From: Limibacillus halophilus
GTDB taxonomy: Bacteria; Pseudomonadota; Alphaproteobacteria; Kiloniellales; CECT-8803
Reading direction: 5' to 3'
DNA length: 64,000 nucleotides
Assembly: GCF_014191775.1 (NCBI RefSeq)
Contig: NZ_JACHXA010000005.1
Coordinates: forward strand, 186,001 to 250,000
A program made the translations under genes and the position numbers. How positions within the stretch are numbered: position 1 is the first letter of the stretch; each line of letters starts with the position of its first letter. Positions 40,597-50,340 of this stretch are shown here, piece after piece. The notes beneath the pieces are model-generated. The model ran no database searches, was not told the origin of the DNA, and worked only from the letters and a program-made list of their open reading frames with translations.

Positions 40597-41791
40597 CACG
40601 GTAAAGGTCTTTGTGTTCGCGGGTGAGCCTTCCGGCGACCAGTTAGGCGCTGCCGTAATGAAGGATCTTGCCGGCAAACTTAACGGGCGGATTCTATTCG
40701 CCGGTGTTGGGGGGCCGGCTATGGAGGATCAGGGTCTTCAAAGCCTGTTCCCAATGCATGATCTATCCGTGATGGGGTTGGTAGAAGTACTGGGTCATCT
40801 GCCGCGCTTGACCCGGAGAATGCAAGAAACCATCGATGCAGCGGTCTCTTTCCAGCCGGATTTATTCCTTTCGATAGATAGTCCATCCTTTTCGTTGCGC
40901 GTCGCAGAACGGCTAAGGAAAAGGCACCCAGATGGTTCGTTGCCCCTTGTTCATCTAGTTGCGCCCAGCGTATGGGCGTGGAAAGCATGGCGAGCGAAGG
41001 CGATGGCGGGGTACCTTGATCATCTCCTGACGCTCCTTCCCTTTGAGCCGCCCTACTTTCAACGTCATGGACTGCCTGCCACTTTCGTCGGGCACCCTGC
41101 GGCACATCTATCGGCGGATGCGCCAACCAAAGCCGCGGCAATGCGAACGCTTGGTTTGGCAGAAGAGCCGAATTTCCCGGTTCTATGCTTGCTACCCGGC
41201 AGCCGCCGAATGGAGATCGCGCGGCTCCTTCCTTTGTTCAAACAAACCCTTGGGTTTGTATTGCCAGAAGTGGCAAATCTGAAGGTTCTATTGCCGACAG
41301 TTCCGGCCGTTTCGAGCCACGTCCGTGAGGAGGTTGCAAAATGGCCCTGGCAGGTGACCGTGCTCGATGGGGACCAATTGAAGCGGGCAGCTTTTACCAT
41401 CAGCGACGTGGCCCTGGCGGCGTCCGGTACCGTTGCTGTTGAACTGGCTGCGGCTAAAGTGCCGGCGATCATAACTTACAAAGTAAATGCAGTTTCGGCG
41501 TTCTTTGCTCGCCGAATGCTGAAGGTTCGTTATGTAAGCCTGGTTAATTTGATAATGGAGCGCGAAATACAGCCCGAGTTTATACAAGATCGTGCCCGGC
41601 CGGATCTCCTTGCTTCAGCAATCCTACAATACCTTGGCGACGGATCCGCCTGTGCACGCCAGATCGCAGCACTGGAACCGGCGCTCGCCCTGATGCAAGG
41701 TCCAACGGGAAACCCGGCGGGGCTTGCCGGTGAGGTATTGCAGAAACTGCTGGGCGAATCGGTAGAAAAAAAGCGGCTTCACATTGGATGA
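40586..41791 (+). CDS. lpxB: Lipid-A-disaccharide synthase
   Basis: Condenses lipid X with UDP-diacylglucosamine to form the lipid A disaccharide. It is 401 aa, GT-B fold glycosyltransferase of family 19. The N-terminal FAGEPSGDQLGAAVM, the central SPSFSLRVAERLR and LVAPSVWAWKAWRA, and the C-terminal ALAASGTVAVELA motifs are intact. It overlaps lpxI by 11 bases. The final codons lie inside the terminator hairpin that follows. Confidence 0.96.
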   Translation: MNSDTVKVFVFAGEPSGDQLGAAVMKDLAGKLNGRILFAGVGGPAMEDQGLQSLFPMHDLSVMGLVEVLGHLPRLTRRMQETIDAAVSFQPDLFLSIDSPSFSLRVAERLRKRHPDGSLPLVHLVAPSVWAWKAWRAKAMAGYLDHLLTLLPFEPPYFQRHGLPATFVGHPAAHLSADAPTKAAAMRTLGLAEEPNFPVLCLLPGSRRMEIARLLPLFKQTLGFVLPEVANLKVLLPTVPAVSSHVREEVAKWPWQVTVLDGDQLKRAAFTISDVALAASGTVAVELAAAKVPAIITYKVNAVSAFFARRMLKVRYVSLVNLIMEREIQPEFIQDRARPDLLASAILQYLGDGSACARQIAALEPALALMQGPTGNPAGLAGEVLQKLLGESVEKKRLHIG

Positions 41792-41803
41792 AACCGCTTT
41801 TTT
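41766..41803. terminator. Bidirectional terminator between lpxB and gltA
   Basis: AAAAAAAGCGG (41766-41776) pairs with CCGCTTTTTT (41794-41803), with TTC/GAA closing the stem further in. A-rich and T-rich flanks make it usable on both strands. The lpxB stop codon is inside the loop side of the hairpin, and the gltA stop on the opposite strand is 19 bases beyond. Confidence 0.88.
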
Positions 41804-41821
41804 GTTGGATAATTCAAAAGT

Positions 41822-43117
41822 TTATCGTTTGTCGATTGGTTTGTAGGGCCGTTCGGCGTAGCCCGTATAGAGCTGCCGAGGGCGGCTGATTCTCTGGTTG
41901 GGATCTTCAATCATTTCCTTCCACTGGGCGACCCATCCGACAGTGCGGGCGAGCGCAAAGAGGACAGTGAACATGGTCGTGGGGAATCCCATCGCCTTAA
42001 GAATGATGCCCGAATAGAAGTCAACGTTCGGGAAGAGTTTCTTCGAGACGAAATAATCGTCTTCCAGTGCGATCTTCTCCAACTCCATGGCGAGTTCTAA
42101 AAGCGGGTCGTCAACGCCCAGCTCCGAAAGAACCTCATGGCAGGATTTCTGCATTACCTTGGCGCGTGGATCGTAGTTCTTGTAGACCCGGTGGCCAAAA
42201 CCCATCAGCCGGAAGGGGTCATCCTTGTCTTTTGCGCGCTTGATGAACTCGTGGATGCGGTCCTTATGACCAATCTCCTGGAGCATCAGTAGAACGGCCT
42301 CGTTTGCTCCACCATGCGCCGGTCCCCAGAGAGACGCTATGCCTGCTGCAATGCAGGCAAAGGGATTGGCGCCCGAAGAGCCAGCGATCCGAACCGTGGA
42401 AGTCGAAGCATTCTGCTCGTGGTCTGCATGAAGGATGAAAATACGGTCCATGGCCCGAGCAAGCGTGGGGCTGACTTTGTATTCCTCAGCAGGGACCCCG
42501 AAAGTCATTTGCAGGAAGTTCTCGGCGTAGTTGAGGCTGTTCCGCGGATACATAAAAGGCTGGCCGACCGAATACTTGTACGCCCAGGCGGCAATGGTCG
42601 GCATTTTGGCAATCAGGCGATGGCTGGCGATCATCCGCTGGTGTGGGTCACCAATGTCCGTGCTGTCGTGATAGAAGGATGAGAGGGCGCCGACGACCCC
42701 AACCATGATGGCCATCGGGTGCGCGTCTCGACGGAACCCCCGAAAGAAATAGTTGAGCTGTTCGTGAACCATCGTGTGATAAGTGATGGCTTTTTCGAAC
42801 GCCAGCTTCTCAGAACGGGAGGGAAGCTCGCCATGCAACAACAGGTAGGAAACATCCATGAAATCACTGTGTTCGGCAAGATCTTCGATCCGGTAACCGC
42901 GGTGCAGCAGTATGCCTTCGTCGCCATCGATATAGGTAATCTTGGATTCACAGCTACCGGTTGAGGTAAATCCCGGGTCGAATGTGAAGTGTTCGGTGTC
43001 GCCATAGAGCTTGCGTACGTCGACCACGCTCGGCCCAAGAGTTCCTTCCATAACCGGGAGGTCCCAGCTCTTGCCGCTGGAATTGTCGGTGAGGGTCATA
43101 TGTTTTTTTTCTGTCAT
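41822..43117 (-). CDS. gltA: Citrate synthase
   Basis: First enzyme of the TCA cycle, 431 aa, type II (hexameric, Gram-negative) form. Catalytic residues are visible: the His in [12 protein letters not shown], the His in [14 protein letters not shown] and the Asp in [12 protein letters not shown]. The N-terminal domain with [15 protein letters not shown] is typical of type II enzymes. It lies 67 bases downstream of gltX on the same strand and may share its transcript. AGAGGA precedes the ATG. Confidence 0.97.
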   Translation of the reverse strand: MTEKKHMTLTDNSSGKSWDLPVMEGTLGPSVVDVRKLYGDTEHFTFDPGFTSTGSCESKITYIDGDEGILLHRGYRIEDLAEHSDFMDVSYLLLHGELPSRSEKLAFEKAITYHTMVHEQLNYFFRGFRRDAHPMAIMVGVVGALSSFYHDSTDIGDPHQRMIASHRLIAKMPTIAAWAYKYSVGQPFMYPRNSLNYAENFLQMTFGVPAEEYKVSPTLARAMDRIFILHADHEQNASTSTVRIAGSSGANPFACIAAGIASLWGPAHGGANEAVLLMLQEIGHKDRIHEFIKRAKDKDDPFRLMGFGHRVYKNYDPRAKVMQKSCHEVLSELGVDDPLLELAMELEKIALEDDYFVSKKLFPNVDFYSGIILKAMGFPTTMFTVLFALARTVGWVAQWKEMIEDPNQRISRPRQLYTGYAERPYKPIDKR

Positions 43118-43184
43118 CTCCCGATCCTCTTTGGTTTGGTCATTATTTAGATGCAGCGCAGCATAGAGCTAAAGTATTGGTGGA

Positions 43185-44612
43185 TCAATTCACAGCGCGT
43201 TCATCAGCCAGAACAATCGTCGGTATCTCTCGCAAGCGCAGCAGGGTTTCATCGCGCCCTAGAATCGCCATGACCTCGAAAATACCTGGCGATACGTTTG
43301 TTCCGGTCAGCGCGGCACGCAACGGTTGGGCAACGTTACCAAGCTTCATATCGTGTGAGTCGGCATAGGCTTTCACTGTGCTCTCGCAAGCCTCTTCGCT
43401 CCATGCTTTCAAGTCTTCCAGCAGTGGCAAGAGCTCCTCTATCGTGGATTTACCCTGATGGTCGAGAATTTTCCCTGCCTTTTGTGAGAGGCTGTCCGGC
43501 CGCTTCACGTAGAAAAGCGCCGTCTCTGCGAGATGGTTCAGATTCTTTGCTCGCTGCTTGAGTCCGTTCATACCTTTAATCAAACGCTCGTTGTCATCCT
43601 GGCTTAGCGTCGCACCCAGTGTTTTCTCAAGCCGTGGGGCAATCAAACTTACAAGCCTGTGATCGTCGCTGTTCTTTAGGTAGTGCGCATTCAAGCTATC
43701 GAGTTTTGCGAAATCGAACCTTGAAGCCGAGCGGCCAACGGCGCCTAATTCAAACCAAGCCACAGCCTGTTCAGTAGTGATGATCTCGTCATCGCCATGG
43801 CCCCAACCCAAACGCAGCAGGTAGTTCCGCATGGCCTCGGGCAGGTACCCCAGGTCGCGATAGGCTTCGACCCCGAGCGCGCCGTGTCGTTTGGAAAGTT
43901 TTGCGCCATCAGGGCCGTGTATGAGGGGAATGTGCGCAAAAGCAGGAACCTGCCAACCCATCGCTCGGTAAAGCTGCGTTTGCCTGAAGGCATTGGTCAG
44001 ATGGTCATCCCCACGGATAACATGAGTGATTCCCATATCATGGTCATCCACCACGACAGACAGCATGTAGGTCGGCGTTCCGTCGGCGCGCAGCATCACC
44101 ATGTCATCAAGTTGGGCGTTCATGACCGTCACAGCGCCTTGGACGTGGTCCTCAATCACGGTTTCGCCCTCTTGTGGCGCCTTTAGACGAATGACAGGTT
44201 GCACCCCTGCGGGTGCATCGGCGGGGTCCCGATCACGCCAGCGGCCGTCATAGCGGACTGGTAGTCCCTTGGCCCGCTGCTCGCTTCGCATGGCGTCCAA
44301 CTCTTCCGGCGAGGCATAGCAGCGATAGGCTAATCCCTTTGCAAGGAGTTCCTCCACAACCGCTGCATGGCGACCGGCGCGCTCGAACTGGTAGACAACA
44401 TCTTCGTCCCAATCGAGACCTAGCCACTGTAAACCCTCAAGGATTGCTGCGATCGCCTCCGGCGTGGATCGTTGCCGATCGGTGTCTTCGATGCGAAGGC
44501 GAAACGTTCCACCATGGTGGCGGGCATACAACCAGTTAAACAAAGCTGTGCGTGCGCCACCAATGTGAAGGAATCCGGTGGGTGAGGGTGCGAAGCGGGT
44601 TACAATGGTCAT
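43185..44612 (-). CDS. gltX: Glutamyl-tRNA synthetase
   Basis: Class I aminoacyl-tRNA synthetase, 475 aa. The HIGH-like motif is [17 protein letters not shown] and the KMSKS-like motif is KLSKRHG. The start at 44612 places [13 protein letters not shown] at the N-terminus; a longer start at 44675 would add 21 unconserved residues. Alphaproteobacteria often carry two copies, one charging tRNA(Gln) for later amidation; which role this one has cannot be read from the sequence. Confidence 0.96.
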   Translation of the reverse strand: MTIVTRFAPSPTGFLHIGGARTALFNWLYARHHGGTFRLRIEDTDRQRSTPEAIAAILEGLQWLGLDWDEDVVYQFERAGRHAAVVEELLAKGLAYRCYASPEELDAMRSEQRAKGLPVRYDGRWRDRDPADAPAGVQPVIRLKAPQEGETVIEDHVQGAVTVMNAQLDDMVMLRADGTPTYMLSVVVDDHDMGITHVIRGDDHLTNAFRQTQLYRAMGWQVPAFAHIPLIHGPDGAKLSKRHGALGVEAYRDLGYLPEAMRNYLLRLGWGHGDDEIITTEQAVAWFELGAVGRSASRFDFAKLDSLNAHYLKNSDDHRLVSLIAPRLEKTLGATLSQDDNERLIKGMNGLKQRAKNLNHLAETALFYVKRPDSLSQKAGKILDHQGKSTIEELLPLLEDLKAWSEEACESTVKAYADSHDMKLGNVAQPLRAALTGTNVSPGIFEVMAILGRDETLLRLREIPTIVLADERAVN

Positions 44613-44703
44613 GGCTGTCCAGCGTTTTCCTGTTGCAAGGCGGGAGGTCGTCAGGATGGATGGGGCTCTTACCACATATTACGTACCTTATGCCATCCTT
44701 GGG

Positions 44704-44725
44704 CATTGGATAACTCTCTCCAATG
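44704..44725. promoter_or_regulatory. Inverted repeat in the gltX/comEC divergent region
   Basis: CATTGGA (44704-44710) and TCCAATG (44719-44725) form a perfect 7-base inverted repeat with an 8-base spacer, about 90 bases upstream of gltX and 135 upstream of comEC. It could be an operator. No convincing promoter was found in this 247-base region by eye. Confidence 0.3.
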
Positions 44726-44859
44726 GAGGTTGTCAGGCTGTTGTCGGGTCGTCATTCTTAGTTCCAACCGATGCCCCGATTGGGATTTTCGGAACGGTGA
44801 TCGCTAAAACGAAATCGAAGTAAAGCGGCGACGCCGGCTATCGTTGGGGGGCGAGCGAT

Positions 44860-46983
44860 TTGGGCGCAAGACGCTGTTCAGTGTGCGGGTTCCTGGCTCG
44901 CGCGTTTGCGGGAAATTTTTTGGAAGAACGAAGCCGATGGATCCTTTGGGTGCCAGGCTTTTTCGGCACTGGCGTGGGCATTTACTTTTCGCTCTCAAAA
45001 GAACCTGCATTAATGCCGCTCGCCACGGTATCGCTTCTGGCTTGGATCGTAGTTCTGCTGTGCAAAGGCCGCGGTGTCCTTTGGCCGTTTTTGCTGGTCG
45101 CCCTGATTGCCTCAGGCTTGACCACCGCAAAGATCCGCACCGATCTTCTTGATGTTGGAGCGTTGAAACGCAAGGTCGGCCCGGTCGAACTTTCCGGCAG
45201 GGTCATCTCGGTAGAGGCGAGAGAAATGGGCGCCCGGATCGTCCTGGAAGACCTCAAAGGGCCGGAATTACCAGTCTCTGAATTGCCGACACGCATCAGG
45301 ATTTCACTTCGGGACGGATGGCAGGAAATCCGTCCCGGATACCGTGTCACGGTGCTGACCATGTTGCTGCCACCAGCACGTCCTGCCTTTCCCGGCGGCT
45401 TCGACTTCGCTCGCAATGCCTACTTCCAAGGTATTGGCGCTGTCGGCTTTTCCTTTGGCAAGCCGTTGCTGGTCGCGCGGGCTCATGGGGGCGACAACCA
45501 CACCGATTTGGCGATCTGGTTGGCCACGGCTCGACAATCACTTTCTGCGCGAGTCCGGGGAGTACTCCCCGGTGACACAGGCGCGCTGGCCGCCGCTCTA
45601 ATGACCGGTGATCGGGGGGCTATTTCGCCGGAAAGCACACAAGCCATGCGCGACGCAGGGTTAGCACATCTTCTGGCTATTTCCGGTCTGCATCTAGGGT
45701 TGATCGCTGGTTTGGTGTTTGGCGGTCTTCGTGCGTTGTTCGCGCTTTTGCCGTTCTTTGCCCTTAGAGCACCGATCAAAAAGATCGCTGCGGTTGCCGC
45801 AGCACCGGTGGCTTTCTCCTATCTCCTACTTGTTGGGTCTTCAATCCCTGCGGAACGAGCATTCATCATGGTTCTGCTGGCGCTTGTAGCAGTGCTTATT
45901 GACCGATCTCCGATTTCATTGAGACTGGTTGGCGCTGCCGCGTTAGTGGTACTTTTTTTGCGACCGGAGAGTCTGGTTTCGGCGTCATTTCAGCTTTCTT
46001 TTGCCGCTGTGGTAGCGCTAATCGCTGTATTCGAAAAGCCGGAGGGTCGTCAGGTTAGGGCGACCAGGCAGCCGGGGTTGTCAGCACTCGGGGTGCCCAT
46101 CCGTTATCTTGCGGTCCTCAGCATTACATCGGTTGTGGCGATAGTGGCGACAACCCCCTTCGCATTACACCATTTTGGTCGCTTCGCTGTGTACGGTCTT
46201 CTTGCCAACCTAATCGCTGTGCCGTTGATGGCATTTGGCATAATGCCACTGGTGCTGCTTGCTCTATTACTGGCGCCGTTCACTGCAGACGCTTGGATAC
46301 TGAAGCTGATGGCCATCCTCTTGGAGCTATTGCTTACAGTCGCTCACTATGTTGCCAGCTTGCCAGGCGCCGTCGTGAAGATACCCAGTTTGCCGACCCT
46401 GCCTTTGGTCGTGATCGCCGTGGCTGGGCTTTGGTTGTGTATCTGGCGCAGGCCGTGGCGCTACATCGCACTACCAATCATCCTTTTGAGTCTTGGCGCG
46501 CCGCTGTCTCGCACTCCTCCTGACATTATCATTGACGAGTCCGCCGATCTGGTTGCACTGCGCGGCCCGAATGGTCACTACGGCTTCTCCACTCTCAGAC
46601 GCCAAACTTTCGAGCGGCAAATCTGGATGGAGGCGCTTGGCAGCCAATCCGTTTTCGCCTGGGATGAAAAGGGTGATCGTAACGATTGGCTGAGCTGCGA
46701 TGGATTGGGGTGTCTCTATCGCAAGGATGGATGGCCGGTCGCAATTTCCTTTGACGGGCGTGGATTGGAGGAGGACTGCCGGCGCGCGGCTCTGGTCATA
46801 AGCCTGGAGCCGGTTCGTAGCGCACACTGCGACGATATTCCCAGCGACCGGCTTTTCGACCGCTTTGATTTCTGGAGGAACGGTACGCACGCCTTTTGGT
46901 TGGATGCCCAGCGCGCATCAGTCACATATCGAACCGTCGAAAGCCTGCGCGGACTGCGTCCTTGGAGCGGTGGTCCGGATTAG
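44860..46983 (+). CDS. comEC: ComEC/Rec2-family DNA-uptake channel protein
   Basis: Inner-membrane channel for single-stranded DNA in natural transformation, about 707 aa. An N-terminal DUF4131-type OB-like region (about residues 90-215) precedes the competence domain, whose signature is AMRDAGLAHLLAISGLHLGL near residue 265. About ten transmembrane helices follow. The C-terminal 150 residues lack the HxHxDH motif of the metallo-beta-lactamase domain. The start appears to be the TTG at 44860, with a G-rich tract upstream. Whether the organism is transformable is unknown, since this gene is kept in many alphaproteobacteria not known to be competent. Confidence 0.88.
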   Translation: MGARRCSVCGFLARAFAGNFLEERSRWILWVPGFFGTGVGIYFSLSKEPALMPLATVSLLAWIVVLLCKGRGVLWPFLLVALIASGLTTAKIRTDLLDVGALKRKVGPVELSGRVISVEAREMGARIVLEDLKGPELPVSELPTRIRISLRDGWQEIRPGYRVTVLTMLLPPARPAFPGGFDFARNAYFQGIGAVGFSFGKPLLVARAHGGDNHTDLAIWLATARQSLSARVRGVLPGDTGALAAALMTGDRGAISPESTQAMRDAGLAHLLAISGLHLGLIAGLVFGGLRALFALLPFFALRAPIKKIAAVAAAPVAFSYLLLVGSSIPAERAFIMVLLALVAVLIDRSPISLRLVGAAALVVLFLRPESLVSASFQLSFAAVVALIAVFEKPEGRQVRATRQPGLSALGVPIRYLAVLSITSVVAIVATTPFALHHFGRFAVYGLLANLIAVPLMAFGIMPLVLLALLLAPFTADAWILKLMAILLELLLTVAHYVASLPGAVVKIPSLPTLPLVVIAVAGLWLCIWRRPWRYIALPIILLSLGAPLSRTPPDIIIDESADLVALRGPNGHYGFSTLRRQTFERQIWMEALGSQSVFAWDEKGDRNDWLSCDGLGCLYRKDGWPVAISFDGRGLEEDCRRAALVISLEPVRSAHCDDIPSDRLFDRFDFWRNGTHAFWLDAQRASVTYRTVESLRGLRPWSGGPD

Positions 46984-47024
46984 AGTGATTGTGCTGGTTC
47001 GTGATACTAACTGCAGTACACCAC

Positions 47025-47720
47025 TCAATAGCGCCTTAACAGCCCCACGAGTTTGCCTTGAACTTGAACGCGGTCGGGCGGGAAGATTCGGGTTTCATAA
47101 CTCTTGTTGGCTGGTTCCAATGCGATTGACTGGCCGCGCCTTCTGATACGTTTCAAGGTGACCTCGCCATCATCGACCAAGGCTACGACGATCGCGCCGT
47201 TCTCTGCTGTTTCACACCTTTCGATGATCACCGTATCGCCGTCGAAGATACCAGCCTCGATCATCGAATCGCCCTCAACCTCCAGCGCATAGTATTCCGC
47301 GCGATTGCCCAACATGGTTGCTGGGACATCGACGAAGTTGCTGGTATCGCGCAAAGCTTCAATCGGCGTACCTGCCGCGATTCGGCCGTACAATGGTAGT
47401 TGGCGATTGCTGCCGTCACCCGCCAGTGAGGGCAGGCGTTGTACGCGTCCGAACACACCATGAATGACATTTGTATCATGGCCAAGGTCATGTGACTGAT
47501 CATGGTCTTCCGGCAAACGCAGTACTTCAATTGCGCGGGCCCTATGGGCAAGCCGCCGAATAAAGCCACGTTCCTCCAATCCGCTGATCAAACGGTGAAT
47601 GCCAGACTTGGATTTGAGACCCAGCGCGTCCTTCATTTCATCGAAGGAGGGGGAAACGCCATTCTCGGATAGATGACCGTGAATGTAGAGTAGTAGTTCC
47701 CGTTGTTTCCGCGTCAACAT
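47025..47720 (-). CDS. lexA: SOS response repressor LexA
   Basis: Represses DNA-damage genes and cuts itself when RecA is activated. It is 231 aa with an N-terminal winged helix (about residues 1-65), a linker and a peptidase domain. The cleavage site is A116-G117 in GRIAAGTP, with the catalytic dyad S152 (EGDSMIEAG) and K190 (GEVTLKRI). I start at the ATG at 47720; a longer start at 47753 would overlap the promoter region. A perfect SOS box lies about 50 bases upstream, so it is autoregulated. Confidence 0.97.
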   Translation of the reverse strand: MLTRKQRELLLYIHGHLSENGVSPSFDEMKDALGLKSKSGIHRLISGLEERGFIRRLAHRARAIEVLRLPEDHDQSHDLGHDTNVIHGVFGRVQRLPSLAGDGSNRQLPLYGRIAAGTPIEALRDTSNFVDVPATMLGNRAEYYALEVEGDSMIEAGIFDGDTVIIERCETAENGAIVVALVDDGEVTLKRIRRRGQSIALEPANKSYETRIFPPDRVQVQGKLVGLLRRY

Positions 47721-47771
47721 CGCGCATTCCCCGTTCAGGCAAGACAAGAACAAAATAGAAACGTTATAAAT

Positions 47772-47786
47772 GTTCTAGTTTAGTTC
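47772..47786 (-). promoter_or_regulatory. LexA operator (SOS box) of lexA
   Basis: GTTC-TAGTTTA-GTTC, an exact match to the alphaproteobacterial direct-repeat SOS box GTTC-N7-GTTC. It overlaps the predicted lexA -10 box and spacer, which suits repression by occlusion. Confidence 0.92.
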
Positions 47787-47801
47787 CATTGCGCCGGTCA
47801 A
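47772..47801 (-). promoter_or_regulatory. lexA promoter
   Basis: Reading the minus strand, TTGACC (47801-47796) and TAGAAC (47777-47772) are separated by 18 bases. The SOS box covers the -10 and most of the spacer. The promoter lies in the moeA-lexA gap, so lexA can be transcribed independently of the trp/moa genes upstream. Confidence 0.6.
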
Positions 47802-47848
47802 GCATTTTTATGACTGTTGCGAGTCGTGAGCCAAAGGGTGTGCGCGCT

Positions 47849-49051
47849 TCATGGCCGGGGCAGGCGAAGGAAGGAGCAGGTCTCACCGGCCTTGGCCGCT
47901 CTGGCCTGCGGGCGGCGTATGATCAAGGCATCCGCGTGTTGTAGCGTTGCCAGCATCGAACTGTCCTGCCGTTCGAAAACTTTGAGCTTTGGGCCATTTC
48001 CGTCAGGTTCGACAAAAAGAGCGCGCAGGTAATCCTGGCGTCGATCATTCTCTTTCAAATCATGCTCGAGCAATCCCGTTTCCTCGCTTAGGGCAATATC
48101 GGGAGCGCCCAAGAGCTTGGCCATAATCGGCAGCAAGAAAAGATATCCGCATACGAGGCTGGAAACCGGGTTGCCGGGCAAGCCCAGTACGGGTAATTCA
48201 GGCCATCTGCCAAACATCAGCGGTTTGCCGGGACGCATCGCTATCTTCCAGAAATCAAGCGATAGATCGGACCGCTGCAGGGCCGACTGAACGAGATCAT
48301 GTTTGCCGACGGAAGCCCCGCCTGTCGTAATCAACAGATCGCAGCCGCGCGCGCGGTCACGTAAATTATCCAGAGCGTCTTCCCGGTCCGCCGCGATACC
48401 CAAATTGACCGCGACGCCGCCAGCCTGCTCGATCAAGGCTGCCAGCGCCAAGACGTTGGAGCTGACAATCTGATTTTCCCGAATAGGATCGCCTGGCATC
48501 ACGACTTCATCGCCCGTTGCCAGAAGTGCGATCCGTGGGCGTCTGCGAAGCGGCAGCCATGGCCTGTTCATGGCGGCGGCAAGACCGATTTCACGGGCAC
48601 CAAGGCGCGTGCCGGCCCTGAGCTTGACCTCACCCTCCCGAAAGTCCAATCCGGCGCGCCTTACATAGGCGCCGCGTTTTGCGGTCTCCAGGATCGTGAC
48701 TTCGTCTTCCGCCGCCTCAGTGTCCTCCTGGATGACCACGCTATCGGCGCCTGGCGGGACGGGGGCGCCGGTAAAGATACGCGCCGCTTCTCCGGCAGCC
48801 AACGCTTGCGGTGGCAGGCTCCCGGCCGGAATCTCCATTGTAACCTTCAATGTTGTAGGCACGTGAAGTACATCGCTTGCGCGCACTGCGTAACCATCCA
48901 TTGCGGATACGTCCATGGGGGGTTGGGTACGGCGAGACTCCAGATCATCAGCCAAGACCCTGCCCAGACTGTCGGAAAGTGTGACTATTTCCGCGGGGGT
49001 AGTCGCAAACTCCTTGAGAATGCGCGCCTGTGCTTCTTCAACAGAAATCAT
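47849..49051 (-). CDS. moeA: Molybdopterin molybdenumtransferase
   Basis: Inserts molybdate into adenylated molybdopterin, 400 aa. The N-terminal PPMDVSAMDGYAVRA motif, FTGAPVPPGADSVV in domain III, and TTGGASVGKHD in the MoCF-like domain are all family signatures. Its start overlaps the moaC stop by one base. It is transcribed with moaC behind trpC, an arrangement frequent in this lineage. Confidence 0.95.
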   Translation of the reverse strand: MISVEEAQARILKEFATTPAEIVTLSDSLGRVLADDLESRRTQPPMDVSAMDGYAVRASDVLHVPTTLKVTMEIPAGSLPPQALAAGEAARIFTGAPVPPGADSVVIQEDTEAAEDEVTILETAKRGAYVRRAGLDFREGEVKLRAGTRLGAREIGLAAAMNRPWLPLRRRPRIALLATGDEVVMPGDPIRENQIVSSNVLALAALIEQAGGVAVNLGIAADREDALDNLRDRARGCDLLITTGGASVGKHDLVQSALQRSDLSLDFWKIAMRPGKPLMFGRWPELPVLGLPGNPVSSLVCGYLFLLPIMAKLLGAPDIALSEETGLLEHDLKENDRRQDYLRALFVEPDGNGPKLKVFERQDSSMLATLQHADALIIRRPQARAAKAGETCSFLRLPRP

Positions 49052-49527
49052 TAAGACGCCTCATAAGTACCAGATTTTCCGCCAGATTTGTGAACTAGCC
49101 TTATATCACTAATGATCATGGCCTTATCCACGGCCTTGCACATGTCGTAGACGGTCAGACAAGCCACACTGACGGCGGTCAGCGCTTCCATTTCGACGCC
49201 GGTTTGTCCGACTAGCTTGCAGGTTGCCGTTACATCGATTGCCTGTTTTTCTTCGTTGAGTGTTAGGTCTACCTTCACGGAACTGAGGCTCAAAGGGTGG
49301 CAAAGCGGAATAAGATCCGGTGTTCGCTTCGCCCCCATAATTCCGGCGAGACGAGCAACTGACAGGACATCGCCTTTTTTCATTCCGCCGCCGCGCACAA
49401 GTTCAAAGGTTGCGGGCGCCATGACGATAGATCCTCGTGCGGTGGCGCTTCGTTCTGTCGCGGCCTTACCGGACACATCGACCATGATTGCCTTACCATC
49501 ACTATCAAAATGCGTGAAATCACTCAT
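49051..49527 (-). CDS. moaC: Cyclic pyranopterin monophosphate synthase
   Basis: Works with MoaA to convert GTP to cyclic pyranopterin phosphate, the first step of molybdenum cofactor synthesis. It is 158 aa, with the motifs [30 protein letters not shown] and [16 protein letters not shown], including the conserved Asp and Lys residues of the active site. MoaA is not present in this window. The gene follows trpC by 3 bases. Confidence 0.96.
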   Translation of the reverse strand: MSDFTHFDSDGKAIMVDVSGKAATERSATARGSIVMAPATFELVRGGGMKKGDVLSVARLAGIMGAKRTPDLIPLCHPLSLSSVKVDLTLNEEKQAIDVTATCKLVGQTGVEMEALTAVSVACLTVYDMCKAVDKAMIISDIRLVHKSGGKSGTYEAS

Positions 49528-49530
49528 GAT

Positions 49531-50340
49531 TCAGGCGCTTTCGGAGAGGGACTGGGGCACCAGCGCCCGGGTTGCCGCTATAACGTCAGGTTGGCGCATC
49601 AAAGATTCGCCGATCAAGAACGCGGTGGCTCCGACAGCAGTCATGCGGTTCAGGTCTTGTGTGCTGTAAAGCCCGCTTTCACATATCAAATACCTGTCAC
49701 TCGGCACGTTTGGGGCCAGCTGCTCCGTCGTTGCGAGATCAACCTCCAGTGTTTTGAGGTTTCGGTTGTTAATACCAATCAGCGGCGATTGTAACGCCAA
49801 GGCGCGGTCCAGTTCGGTGCGATCATGAACCTCAAGCAGGACATCCATGCCAAATTCGATGGCTGTCGTTTCCAGTTCCTCGGCCTGAGCGTCTTCCAGA
49901 GCAGCCATTATCAGCAGGACGCAATCTGCGCCCAACGCGCGCGATTCGACGATCTGATAAGGGTCGAGCATGAAATCTTTGCGGAGCGCCGGGAGATTTG
50001 TAGCCCTCCGCGCTTCCTCAAGGTAATGATCAGCGCCTTGGAAATAGGGTTCGTCGGTCAGCACCGAAAGGCAGGTTGCGCCACCCTCCTCATAAGCTTT
50101 TGCCAACGAACAGGGATCGAAGTCGGCCCGGATAAGCCCTTTGGAGGGAGAGGCTTTCTTAATTTCACAAATCAACCCGTAACCATGCGTCGTCGCCGCC
50201 TTGGCGAGAGCCTTTGCAAACCCCCGAGGTGCTGGATGGGCCTTTGCCTTCGCTTCCAAGAAAGCCAGGCTGTTTTGGGCCTTCATTGCCGCAATATGCT
50301 TGGTTTTATCAGCGCAAATCTTTGTCAGTACGTCGCTCAC
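49531..50340 (-). CDS. trpC: Indole-3-glycerol phosphate synthase
   Basis: Ring-closing step of tryptophan synthesis, 269 aa, TIM barrel. Catalytic and substrate residues are visible in [23 protein letters not shown] and [13 protein letters not shown]. It is not fused to TrpF, unlike in E. coli. The start overlaps the end of trpD by 4 bases. Confidence 0.96.
   Translation of the reverse strand: MSDVLTKICADKTKHIAAMKAQNSLAFLEAKAKAHPAPRGFAKALAKAATTHGYGLICEIKKASPSKGLIRADFDPCSLAKAYEEGGATCLSVLTDEPYFQGADHYLEEARRATNLPALRKDFMLDPYQIVESRALGADCVLLIMAALEDAQAEELETTAIEFGMDVLLEVHDRTELDRALALQSPLIGINNRNLKTLEVDLATTEQLAPNVPSDRYLICESGLYSTQDLNRMTAVGATAFLIGESLMRQPDVIAATRALVPQSLSESA

Noticed and set aside
44760-44830. 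ECF/EcfG-type promoter (GGAAC) before comEC
   Set aside because: A GGAAC is present, but no CGTT lies 16-17 bases downstream.
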